A stretch of DNA of 64,000 bases from Utricularia gibba. Taxonomy: Eukaryota > Streptophyta > Magnoliopsida > Lamiales > Lentibulariaceae. Shown in pieces: positions 48,633-63,528 of this stretch. A program made the position numbers and the translations under genes. The notes under the pieces were generated by a model, which was not told where the DNA came from, did not search any database, and worked only from the letters and a program-made list of their open reading frames with translations. The number at the start of each line of letters is the position of its first letter. The first letter of the stretch is position 1. The stretch lies in contig NEEC01000021.1 in assembly GCA_002189035.1 (NCBI GenBank), positions 620,001-684,000 on the forward strand, read 5' to 3'.

Positions 48633-51218
48633 ATGGCTGTAGCAGCTTACGTCGCTCTGCGTCCCTTGGAGGATGCTCTTGTTGCGATTCAAAACCTCCA
48701 TGAAAATGGAACAATCCAAATCAACAAGCAGCAAGTTGGAGACCTTCGTAGCAAGGTGCGTGTTTTAATACACTTACTTGAATCTCTTCCACCTCATCGT
48801 GCACTGACACCCCAGATGAGGATTTTGGTTGAAAAAGTTAGGGATGATGCAATAGAAATAGAGTGTTGCTTGGCTTCTAGTATTACTGAGAAACTTTGTC
48901 ACCCTCAATCGAATACTCTTGCTTTGGATGGGTTGATTCAGAAGCTTGAATCTGTGGCACTTCAAATAAGAGATGAACTTGTCTCGGATCTCCATCGAAT
49001 GGTTAAATCTATACTATATCGATGTCTGCTGTTTGCATGCGAGGCTTTTATTAAAGACATTATCTTTATGGTCATTGAATCGCATCTCTACAACGAGGTG
49101 GTGGATCACACTGATGAAAATCTTGATTGTTTTACCTCTTTGTTGAAAGAGATGAGGGAGAAACTACGATCTATGGAGAAAAGGGCATTGAAAGGGTTAA
49201 GCAAGTATGGCGTAAGAATGTATGCTCTGGGTGACATTCCCTTTGATTCTAATTCAAAAAAAAAAAAACAAATGACTTTTTCAAAGAAAAGGAGACATGG
49301 GCCATCCAAGAGTTAGGCATCCATGTAAAAGACCTTCAAATCATTGCAATTGTTGGAATGGGTGGAATAGGAAAAACTACTCTAGCTCGACGTATCTTTG
49401 ACAATCCAATAACTAAAAGAATGTTTGACATCTGTATGTGGTGCACAATTTCTGCGGATTATGATGAGCATCGTATTCTCCAAACTCTTCTTGGGTGTCA
49501 AAGTGATGCTGATAATCGTGATCTTGGTACCCAATTGTACCAATTTCTTACACAATCATCGATACTTGATCATTATGGATGATATGTGGTCTATGGATGC
49601 ATGGGAATACTTGAGGAAATTTTTCCCAGAGAATCACACTCAAAGTAGAGTTATCATCACTACTAGAAGCAAGGATGTAGCAAAGGTCACAAACGCAAGG
49701 AAACAATGTGTTATGAAATGCTTAAATGAAGAATGGAGTTGGAAGTTACTTTGTCAAAAGACTTTTGGCAATCCTGAGTGTCCAAGTGAGTTGGAGAAAC
49801 TCGGTAGAAAAATTTCCAAGAATTGCAAAGGGTTGCCTTTGTTGTTGGTCACCATTGGTGGATTGCTTTTAAAATCTGACATGACTGTGGAATATTGGAA
49901 AAATGTTGAACAAAATATGACCAATATTGATGGATTTCAAGATTGCAAGGAGATATTGTCTTTGAGTTATCATTACTTACCTCTTCATCTAAAACCATGT
50001 TTCTTGTGGTTTAGTCGTTTATGTGAAGATCAAATTCTGACACGAGAAAAAGTGATCACAGATTGGATAGCTGAAGGATTTTTGAGACCAATGGCTGGTA
50101 CATCGATACTTGATGTTGCGAAATCCTACATGAATGAGCTGGTGGAACGACAATTAATTTTATGTGAGAAAGATAATTCAGAGTATTTTGAAAGATATGG
50201 CATTCATGATCTTTTATTAGAAGTTTCAAAAACTGAAGCTAAAAAAGAGAATATGCTTTCGATTTCAAGAATCAGGACTTTTGAAGACTATTATGATGAT
50301 GCATCCTTGAACATTGCTCATGGAAGAGTAATGCTGCAAAAGATTAAAAGCAATAAAATATGCTTCTCTAGATCAATGCCACTAGGGATTCTGAGGCATG
50401 CAACTGTAAAAATGGATATGTTTTTGAGTAAAGATGACACAGTACTTGGATTTGTACCCTTACCATTTCATTATTATCTTTGGAATCTGCAAATCTTAGA
50501 TATTTGGTGTAGGGATGAGCAACAAGTTGATATTTGGGAAATGTGGCAACTTAAGCAAGTGTCACTTCACAATATAGATATATGGGAGCCACTATTCGCC
50601 AGATTAACCCAAAAAAAGAATCATCATGATCATCTCAAGACATTGGAATATCTGGAAACCCCATCAATCAATAAAATGTGGCTTGGAGAAGAGGTTGTGA
50701 AGCGGATCCCAAACTTAAGAAATCTAACTGTCACATTCTCAATTGAAAAGTTTCCTGGCATAGATGAATCTTTTAACATCAACATGTTCCCACCATTATT
50801 GAAGGTGCTAAATATGGAGAATATCAACATGTTCCCAGCATCCAAGGAACACATGGCATCAATTGCATCATTACAGTTTCTAGAATTTCTGAAGTTCAAT
50901 ATCAGTATGGAGGAGGAGTTGATAGTAGTAAAGGGGAATTTTTCTCAGTTGAAGTATCTGGAAATTCGTTCAATTTACGAGGGTATTCACAATCCTTGTC
51001 AATTGAAGGTAGAGAAGAGCGATGACTTCCAGAAACTTGAGGAATTGAAGTTGTTTGCATTATGTCATTTTGAATTCCTCGATGACATTGGAGATTTGAC
51101 AGCATTATCTTCAATTCATCTATTAAATTGCAGTGAATGTGTGATAGAATCAACGAAGGAAATAGTTCGAGAACAACATGATCAAGGAAATAATGCCCTC
51201 CAATTATACATGTGTTAG
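48633..51218 (+). pseudogene. CC-NB-ARC-LRR gene, R1-like (NLR 3), two frameshifts
   Basis: This is the third tandem paralogue. The N-terminal domain is open from the ATG at 48633 to about 49190. The next 65 bases no longer match the paralogues, and at a 12-A run (49256-49267) the frame changes: the P-loop frame (IVGMGGIGKTTLARR, from about 49350) is not that of the start. Near 49543-49560 one extra base (TACCAATTTCTTACAC against TACCAATCATTACAC in NLR 1) shifts the frame again; the rest (YLIIMDDMW, RVIITTRSKDVA, CKGLPLLL, CFLWFSRL, IHD and LRRs) is open to 51218. Thus the P-loop is cut off from both sides. Expression as given would yield a 227-aa N-terminal protein. Confidence 0.9.
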
Positions 51219-53708
51219 GATTGTGGTAGATGTTGATGCGGATTGAAGTGCAACATTACTGAGAAACGTTTTCTCTTCACATGCTTCATGTTTTTCCAAC
51301 TACTATGGTATATGCACTTCATGCCACTTGTAATGTATGTTCATTCACTAATAACAAAAATGGTGACTTGTAATTTATGCACTTTGGTCTTTTTGTTCTT
51401 ATTTCTTCAATTAATACTCTTAGGATGCGTTGGGTTCGTGAGATAATGAGTAATAATTAAATTGTATATCATTATACGGTGTTTGGTTATGAATAATGAA
51501 TTAATTATTTTATAATGTATAGATTTATTATCTCACGAAAATAAGATAAAATAATCCAAGGTTGTTGGGTAGTATTTTTTAATCCCCTAACAATATCATA
51601 AATGTCTTTTGTTTTTTTATAGAAAACTCAATTCAGAAAAATAAGTACATTTTCGTCATTTTAATTATACAAACAACTATTCTATTCCAATTATTCCAAC
51701 ACAAACCAAATACATCAAAATACGATCCCATCTAATTCTAATCCACTATCCTACTTAATTTTATCCTGGGATAACTTATCCCATGAACTAAACACACCCT
51801 TAGGAAAGATATTGCTTGACCATCTAATATTCCTTTTCTAAAAACCCCTGCTCCAGAAATGTGATAGATGGGAAAGTGGGAAACTAAAATAAAATAATGG
51901 CATACCTTTGATAAACTCTTCAATCACACATGGTTTCTTCACCAACTCAAACATACACATTAAGCTCATTGGTCCATATGAATTCAAAGGACTTATCCCA
52001 TGCCCTTGGCCTCAAAATGCTTCTCTTAGATCTCGTTGATGAATCAACACTATAAGACTTAGAGTCCCAATTCTTATGTGTAAGTCTTAGGTCGTTTGCG
52101 TGAGATGGAAACAGGGTAATCAAATTGAACCTAGGACATATGCACACGCTCTAGATCCCCTTCCATGAGATTTTTCTTCTTAGAAGCTTCAATGAAGTTG
52201 ATGGAATTATTTTAAATAGTCTTATCTTTATCAAAGATCTTAGCAACATATTCTATTTGTAAAATGAATGTGTACCTAATCAATTTTTTTAAAAAATCTC
52301 ATTATTAGTATTTATTATTTTATCAAATTGTTTAAACAGGTGTCAAACTTGACTAAAAAATCTATAAACAAATAATATTTCTGTTTTCATATTTGCACTT
52401 CACTCAAAGCATGCCAATGTGCGACAAACTTTGGTTTTTGGACATAATTTCAAAAACAATGAATGCAAAACTTGATCATACTCACATATGAACTTTGTAA
52501 GTCCTTTTACTCTTCAATTTCCCAAGACTTATATTTTTTTCATAGCTTCATCGCCAAAATGGAACTTTGCAAAAATAATAGTGTATGCAATGTTACAACA
52601 TACAAGGAGAAGTTTCCTACCACGTAACGCAAGAAGCAAATTTATCATAAATATCAAATTTTCCAAATTAAAAAGAGATTTTCCAGTTGTATTGTTTACT
52701 AGAAGCTCCAAAAAAAGCTCTCATGAGCACCACCCTTATGAGGAAGAAGATGAAATGTGAGATAGCTCGAGGCATCAAGTTAAAAATGAATCGTAATTGT
52801 TTAATTTTAATTAAGTAAAATTGGATAATCTTATTATCCTAAATAAAAATCACTAAATTTACCATTTTTTCAATCACAAACGTCTTATAATGTTAAATGT
52901 AAATAGATTATACTTATAAATCAAATATAAAATATTCTTTCAATATTCAAAATGTATTTATATCAATTCAAATAAAATAAACCTTATTTTGGAATTAACA
53001 CAATAACGAAAGAGAGTGTTTGTATACTACACAAAAACCATGTTTAAAACCCCTATAAAACACCAAAATTAGATAGAGGATGAATTCCTTTGGAGAAAGA
53101 TCTTGTGGTGCAATCGATTCAGTTTGTGAAAACGACGGAGGAATTCTCCGATCTGCGCGGTGAATTTGATCAGCGGCGCGCATTGATACACTATTACTAC
53201 TCTGTTTCTGATTCGGCGGCGGTTTTTCGCCGCCGAGTTGCTGAGGGCGGAAGGTGGTAGCTGGCTGGGTGGCGGAGTTCACGAGGTTGACGGCGTCCCT
53301 CCGGATTTGTATTTTATTTCTCTTTGCTTGCACTCAAGTCCTTTTTTATTGTAATTATTTGATGATTGAATTTTTATAATCAAATCGCGTGCGTGATTTT
53401 TCTTTTTTTTAATTTTTCTGGGAGGTTTCCTATCACAAAAAATTAGTAAACGGCAGCGGTTGTTCTGATGCAGAGAACGGAGAGGGACGTCTCCACGGAA
53501 GACTGATAACCCAAGCAAACGACGACGTTGCATCTACCGTCGTCACTTTTCTTGTTGCTTCAGATCTCTGCGTTGCATATCTCTTTTCTGCCTATAAATC
53601 ATCGCAAAGTGGCGTTTCACCTACATTTCTGTGTTGAATACTTGTCCGATTGACGAGTCTTTTGTAGATTCGCCTGCTTGATCAAACGCTCAGAGATAAT
53701 TTGTGGCA
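51219..53708. other. intergenic: NLR 3 3' region, Tourist-like MITE, RWA promoter
   Basis: Besides the MITE (51423-51799) the stretch is mostly AT-rich. At about 53085-53260 it is GC-richer and the plus strand reads an open segment with LVVQSIQFVKTTEEFSDLR and YYYSVSDSAAVFRRRVAEGG before a stop; it lacks an ATG and I do not recognise it, but it could be an exon relic. 53540-53708 is the likely RWA leader. Confidence 0.45.
51423..51799. mobile_element. Tourist-like (PIF/Harbinger) MITE, 377 bp
   Basis: The ends are inverted repeats: GGATGCGTTGGGTTCGTGAG on the left and, in reverse complement from the right, GGGTGTGTTTAGTTCATGGG. Both sides are flanked by TTA (51420-51422 and 51800-51802), the 3-bp target typical of PIF/Harbinger. 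The interior is AT-rich and non-coding. Confidence 0.82.
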
Positions 53709-57392
<3,684 letters not shown>

Positions 57393-58234
57393 TAAGTGTC
57401 CCTAATCTCACACAGCTCAACTTCTAGAGCCGTAGAATTTTGATGCTTGAAGAACTTCGATGCTTCCAACAGGCTTCAGTCTCCCTCTCTGCATTGCAAC
57501 ATTATTATTGTGAAGCTTCTTCACAGCAGCAGCAGCAGCAGCAGCAGCGGCGGCAAGAAGATGTGGCTGGCCAGGGAGAGGGACACAAAATGGGGTGCAA
57601 ACTTTAGGTCTGTGGTGTGTACACCTAGAACTTGGCATTGGAATGCAAAAGAAACCACAAAGGGGAAATTCTTGTCTTCCTTTTTCCACGATTTTTTCCC
57701 ATTTACCGCGTAGCCCTTTCTTTCCAATGGAGAGGAGAGGGCTATAGCAGCATGTGGCTTGTGATTTCAGTGGGTTGTGTCTTATGCAGTTTCATCACAA
57801 TGCCAGCATAGCATCCCCGGAACAGATGACTACTTTGCTCAAATACCTACATTTGCTTTTTGAACATGCCAAGTGTTTGTCTGGGCTTTTAAAATATACT
57901 ATCAAAATAAGTTAATTAATTTAAAAAAAATTAAAAGATATGAGGACACATCATGTCTATGTAAGACGTGGATGCATTTTTCCTTCCTAAAGTTGTGTTT
58001 AAGAATGAATTTAACCCATATTTAGTTATGTTTCTAGATTGAATTCGTTTTAGTGCATTAAATATAATTTCATCAATTTTAATTATACTTATTATAAAAT
58101 ACATAAATATTAAAAATAATTTTATAATTATATGATTTAAAATATTTAAAGTACTTTATAAAAATTATTAGATCAAAATGAGTGGGATGCGATCATCCCG
58201 TTCTTCCTTTGGCAAAGAGATAAAAAATATCTTG
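57393..58234. other. RWA 3' region and AT-rich spacer
   Basis: The first part is likely RWA 3' untranslated sequence with a CAG microsatellite; the rest is AT-rich. No gene is seen. Confidence 0.5.
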
Positions 58235-58305
58235 TGCACCAGCCGGGAATCGAACCCGGGTCTGTACCGTGGCAGGGTACTATTCTACCACTAGACCACT
58301 GGTGC
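58235..58305 (-). tRNA. tRNA-Gly (anticodon GCC)
   Basis: On the minus strand the 71 bases fold as a full cloverleaf. The acceptor stem GCACCAG pairs with CTGGTGC, the D arm carries TAGTGGTAGAATA, the anticodon loop is CTGCCAC with GCC in the centre, and the T arm is CCGGGTTCGATTCCCGG. The discriminator is A; CCA is not encoded. There is no intron. The B-box GGTTCGATTCC is perfect. Confidence 0.97.
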
Positions 58306-60017
58306 GTCTTGGGAAATCCTAATTTGATGATTAAAACTCTATAGAAAAATCATTGTTTAACGTCCCAACTACCCAACTGTTTCTTAATCAGCGCAGCGGT
58401 GGCTGGACGCCACTTGCCAAATAAAGAAAATAACAAGACGCCAAGAGTTGTCGGGCACGACACCTACACACCCACACCCTTTCTTTTCATTTCTCGTCCT
58501 CGGAACAAAACTAATTAAAGCTCTCTCTCTCTCTCCCCCTCCGGCTGAATCAAATTGGAAACTCCCCTACTATTAATGGCAATGGCAATGGCAATGTCAA
58601 TGGCATCACACCATATAAAATAAATCCCACTCTTACCACAACATCCCATTCCTAAGTAAAATGTCGAATTTACGATGACATATCCAAAGCGTGAATCAGT
58701 TCGATTTTGATTTTGCGGTTGTTAAATTTTCGATATTGCTTATGACTTTTAAACCCAAATACAATTAAATTCTTTCAGTTGGATTTAGTCCGTGTTATTG
58801 GGCATAACTTAGTTGACAAAAAAAAAAATTAATGGTAAAAAAAGTCATTTAAAATCTCCTATCAAATGGTCCTTAGTTACTAAAATTGAATAATCAAATT
58901 ACATTTGAATCGATTCAAGTTTTTCGGCATCATCATTTCTTCATTTTTTTTTTAAAAAGAGTAAAAATCGGGAAAAGGTTTGATTTTTTTTTAGATCATT
59001 AAGATTAAAAAGAAATTTTAAATAAAAAAACGTTTTTTTAGTTTTTTTGATGAAGAAAATAATAAGAAAAATATGAATTGTGTGATCAACTGAGAAGTTG
59101 ACCAGTGGCATCCAGTGTGAAGGTGGGCCAAAGTTACGGGTGAAAGATGGCAATGGACATGTCTCATATTTCAATCACGTTGTTTCCTAAATAAATGATT
59201 GGAGAAGGATACTTGGGAGCAGAGGGTGGGTGAGTTTGACGGGTGAGGTTGCAGATGCATTCAAGATTGTGAATCATTTGCTTTCTTGGGTTGGGAGAGA
59301 TTGAAACTTTTCCCAAAGTTTTCCTTCCCTTTTTCCAAGGGGGACTTTTGATCATCTCAGGCAGTCCAGGGAATGGATCATCATCATATTGGACTTCAAA
59401 ACAAAATGCGGCTTTGATCAAATGTGCTTTTGTCTCCGTCTCCGTCTCCGTTTCGTTCAACAATAGATATCTGTTTCTGTGACCCTTTTCAAGGAGGATG
59501 AAAAAGATTGCGTTTTCGTTCAACCCCAGAAGCTGAAGAATTCGTTTGGCATCATTCACTGCCCCCTGGTGGGTTTTTTTTTTCCTGCCTTTACGTTTTT
59601 TTGCTTTTCGGTTGCATTGCTTGCTGCTAAGGTTATTCCTGCACTTGATATTCACGATTCTGGAATCTGGGGCTTCCTCTAAAAGGCTTCTCCTTCTCCT
59701 ATGCCTTTAGCATTTTATTCAACCGAAAACGCTTGCAGTTTCATGGAAATGAGAGGTCTGATGACAAAAAAAAAAAAATTGGGTGTTCTTGAAATCCGCC
59801 GTTGCAGATACTTTCTTTTGATTTCATATTGTTTGTGATCTCGTTGTTTCTTCTTTTCACGGTCTTTTCTAGATTCTGTGAGCTAAAGAAGCTTCGCGGA
59901 AAGTGTTTGATCGAGTTCTTCTTCTTCTTTTTTTTGTTGTCCACAGCGGAAAACTGGCGATTTGCAGCAATCTCCTGTTTTTAGTGTTGGCTGTTGGCAG
60001 AAAGGGCTGGAAGAGCA
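58306..60017. other. intergenic with microsatellites, then leader of the receptor-kinase gene
   Basis: It contains a CT run (about 58522-58536), a run of ATGGCA units (about 58576-58600) and a GTCTCC hexamer repeat (about 59431-59449). No coding sequence is supported. The part from about 59700 is probably promoter and 5' leader. Confidence 0.5.
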
Positions 60018-62867
60018 ATGATTGGGAAATGGAGAGCCCGTTTCTTCTCTTTTGTATTTTTCATTCTTGTTTTCAAGATTCGTGGCTGTTTCTGCCTCAA
60101 CTCTGAAGGTACCCAGAGAGATTCCCCTCCATCCTCTTCAACATCTTTTCTGATTTATAACGTCATCCTTTGGAAATAAAGGGACTGCCCTGTTGAAACT
60201 ACGAATGAAGATGGATCCAGATTCCTCCAGAGCACTAGCCGATTGGAAATCTGAAGATGCCAGCCCTTGCTCATGGTCTGGAGTTCGGTGTGTCGATTAT
60301 AAGGTGTATATGCTGTAAGTTCCTGAAGAATGTGAATGCCTTGAACTGAAAATTTGATGAACACGATATGGTATGAGATTACACTATTGGTTTTTTCTTT
60401 CTGGATAGAGATCTCCATGGACTTCACTTGGTGGGATGTCTTCCACCAGAGCTTGGTACTTTGTCCCATCTGGAAGTTCTGTGAGTTTTCAGATCATTAG
60501 CCCTCCCCAATCTCATGCTTCCATCTTCCATGTCTAAACACTTTCTCTGTCCATTTCCTCAGTGATCTGTCCAAGAACTGTCTTTCTGGGTCCATACCAC
60601 AAGCGCTTGGGCAGCTTACTGCACTGCATGTGTTGGACTTGAGAGACAACATGTTCACAGGAAAGGTTCCTTCGGAATTGGGAGGGCTTTGTTCTCTGAA
60701 ACGTTTGTATGTTGATAACTCGGAAAGGAATCTGATATCCACCTCCTGCATCTTTTAGTCCTCAATTTGCATATCTTTTGCATTGTTTTAGGCTGCTCTC
60801 TGGTAATCTACTGGATCCAAACTTCCCCCAGATATTCAGAAACTTGGTTTATCAACTGATATCGAAATCAGTGGTGTTGCTGCCGATGGAGTTGGCCAAA
60901 AGAGTAGAAAACTCCGGCGCTGGTGAGTGAATAACCAGCTCTGGTTTCCTGGGATCATCTCATGACTAATACTTGTGATGTTTTTGACAGCATTAGGGGA
61001 AGTGTTGTTGGAGAATCTCAGAAACCGAGCTTCTTTATAGTAAAGAATGGCGGAACCGGCACTCATTATCTTGAATACGCGAAAGGTAAACAGGACAATC
61101 TTGAACCTGTAATCGATGATTTGCAGCTGCAAGTTGTGTATTTAGTGGTTTCATTTCACAGTTTACCTGAGTCAGGTATCATAACGTAGATAATCAGGTG
61201 AAAAATGGAAGTGCTCGGCGGTTGCTGCTCTCTCAAGACTCGAGAAATCTTGCTGCCGTGCCTCCTAATCCATCATTTGAGATGCAACGCAGTGCAGAGA
61301 CAGTTCCAAGCAGAAGCAGTGGCTCGTTCCCTGCTGTTCCTGCGTCAACTAAAGCATCTCCTGCATCGCCTGGTCCAGCTCCGGCGAGTGAACGGGGCTC
61401 AGTGGCAACCACCCCGTCTGCTCCAGCTTCTGAGAAGTCAGGGATTTCAACGAGGCTTCTGGTCGGATTGTCGGTTGGAGTTTTCTTGGCGGTTGTGGCA
61501 GCAGCTGTGCTCGTGATTTGCAGAAGCCGGGCAGCTAAAACGATCCGTCCGTGGAAGAGTGGACTGAGCGGACAGTTGCGAAAAGCTTTCATCACTGGTA
61601 TAGTCTGCTCATGAAATGGAACTGTCTTTTCTCCTCTGTTCATCCTGGTTTTCTTCTCCAGGGGTTCCAAAGTTGAACCGGGCGGAGCTTGAAACTGCGT
61701 GCGAGGACTTCAGCAACATCGTGATTAACCGGGAAGGCGTCTCCGCCGTCTACAAGGGAACTCTCTCCAACGGCGTCGAGATTGCAGTGGCCTCCACCGG
61801 CATAACTCATCTCAAAGATTGGTCAAAAAGATCTGAAATAGCATTCAGGAAACAGGCGAGCTGCATGAATTTAAGCTGTTCGAATCCAAAATCTCTGCGT
61901 TCTTATTCGTTCATCTTGTTCCGGTAACAGATCGATTCGTTCTCTCGGATCAACCACAAGAACTTCATCAATCTCATCGGCTATTGCGAGGAGGACAAGC
62001 CCTTTACCAGGATGATGGTATTCGAATACGCTCCCAATGGCAGCCTCTTCGAGCATCTTCACGGTAAGCTCTTCTGCAACTCTCGCCATGTGTGTTTTCC
62101 TGATCCTGGTTTGTCACGCAGTCGAGGAAATGGAGCATCTGGACTGGAAGGCGAGGATGAGGATAGCCATGGGCGTCGCTTACTGTCTTCAACATATGCA
62201 CGATCTCAACCCATCTCTGCCCCTCTCCATCCTGACCTCAAAATGCATATTTCTGACTGACGATTACGCTGCAAAGGTGAAAGATTCTGCTGCTTCTGCT
62301 TGCATAATGATCGTCTTCGAGCTTCTCCGACTGACCCATGTTGCAGATCGGGGACGGCAGTTTCTGGGAAGAATTCATCACCAACGCGGACGAGAAAACA
62401 GAGCACTCCGACCCCCCACCTCCGGCTGATACACAGACGAATGTGTACAGCTTCGGGATCCTGTTGCTCGAATTGGTTTCCGGCCGGCTGCCATACTCGG
62501 AAGAAGACGGTCATCTCATTAACTGGGTAATCACGCATCTCCATTCCTTTCACCATCTGCGGTTGAGCTATCTTGAAAACGGTGGTTCGCTTGTTGATGG
62601 TCTCAGGCTTCTCAGTACATCAACAGCAGCAAGCAAATGAGCTGCTTGGTGGATCCATCTCTGAAAGATTTCAAAGCCAACGAGCTGGGGATCATCTCTG
62701 AGGTTGTTCTCAGCTGCACGCAGCAAGACTTTCGGATAAGACCGCCGATGAAGGAAGTTGTCGAGAAGCTCCAGCAAGAAATCGACATATCACCGGCGCA
62801 GGCGGCGCCGAGGACGTCGCCGCTTTGGTGGGCGGAGCTAGAGATCCTCTCGTCGGAGGCAGCCTGA
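60018..62867 (+). pseudogene. inactive LRR receptor-like kinase (MRH1/MDIS2 type) with an apparent frameshift
   Basis: This family consists of plasma-membrane LRR receptor-like pseudokinases such as Arabidopsis MRH1/MDIS2. Exons: 60018-60108, 60182-60314, 60409-60480, 60563-60706, 60792-60922, 60991-61108, 61198-61597, 61662-61855, 61931-62063, 62122-62276, 62347-62526 and 62616-62867; about 667 aa if in phase. In order: signal peptide, LRR cap (CSWSGVRC), short LRRs, a Pro/Ser-rich linker, one membrane segment (LLVGLSVGVFLAVV), and a kinase-like domain with VPKLNRAELETACEDFSN, NLIGYCEED, MVFEYAPNGSLFEHLH and the C-terminal SPLWWAELEILSSEA. The ATP-binding Lys, HRD and DFG are missing, as in this family. 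Exon 5 is 131 nt where phase demands a multiple of three; the frame shifts near 60811-60830. The intron after exon 8 appears to start with GC. Confidence 0.82.
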
Positions 62868-63528
62868 TTCACACCCTGCTTCCGGTGGCTTTGTTACTCG
62901 AATTGAATTGTTATCGGATTGTAACGACGTCGTATCCATCCTGTATGAAATTTATATTCATTTTATTTATTTAATGTTGATAGTGGAAAACACCTAATAC
63001 TATAATTTTTCCTGCTTTTAGTTTTTATTGAAATTGTCAGTCTCCATATATATAATAAAATAAAAATTAATTGAAATTGAGCAAAAATATTCTTCATTAT
63101 TTATTTTAAAAATAAAATCAATCATCAATTTAAATTTTTAATTTTTTTAATTTAATTTTACTTTTTTTCGATCCAATCTGGACTAACACCAATTACTGCT
63201 GCCCACTAATTTTAAAAACTTAAAAGATTTATACTAGAAGTTGTCCAATTTTATTCAATGAAGTATATTTATTTAAATTCAAATAATTTAAATATATAAT
63301 TAACTAAATTACGTTATCAAATACATCACTTCCATGCACACGTGCCCTTCCATGAATCTAACACCATTCGTAAAGAAAGCATTAGAATTTACCTTTAATT
63401 ACCACGGTGAATAATTCCCGAGGTCATCTTTTACCGTCTCCTCTCCCAACTTGGTCTCCCGTACGAGAGCCTGGTCGTGAATTTCCGATCAAAATCCCTT
63501 TTCTCCGGTGCATGGGATTTACCCAGAC
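62868..63528. other. intergenic, AT-rich; CIPK promoter and leader at its right end
   Basis: The receptor-kinase 3' region is followed by AT-rich DNA and, from about 63430, GC-richer sequence that is probably the CIPK leader. No other gene is seen. Confidence 0.5.

Noticed and set aside
57523-57548. CAG repeat as a coding polyglutamine or polyserine tract
   Set aside because: It lies after the RWA stop at 57392; the open frames over it have no homology, so it is a 3' UTR microsatellite.
59164-59655. 163-codon minus-strand frame
   Set aside because: Much of it comes from low-complexity text and the GTCTCC microsatellite (ETETETETK); no start context or family supports a gene.
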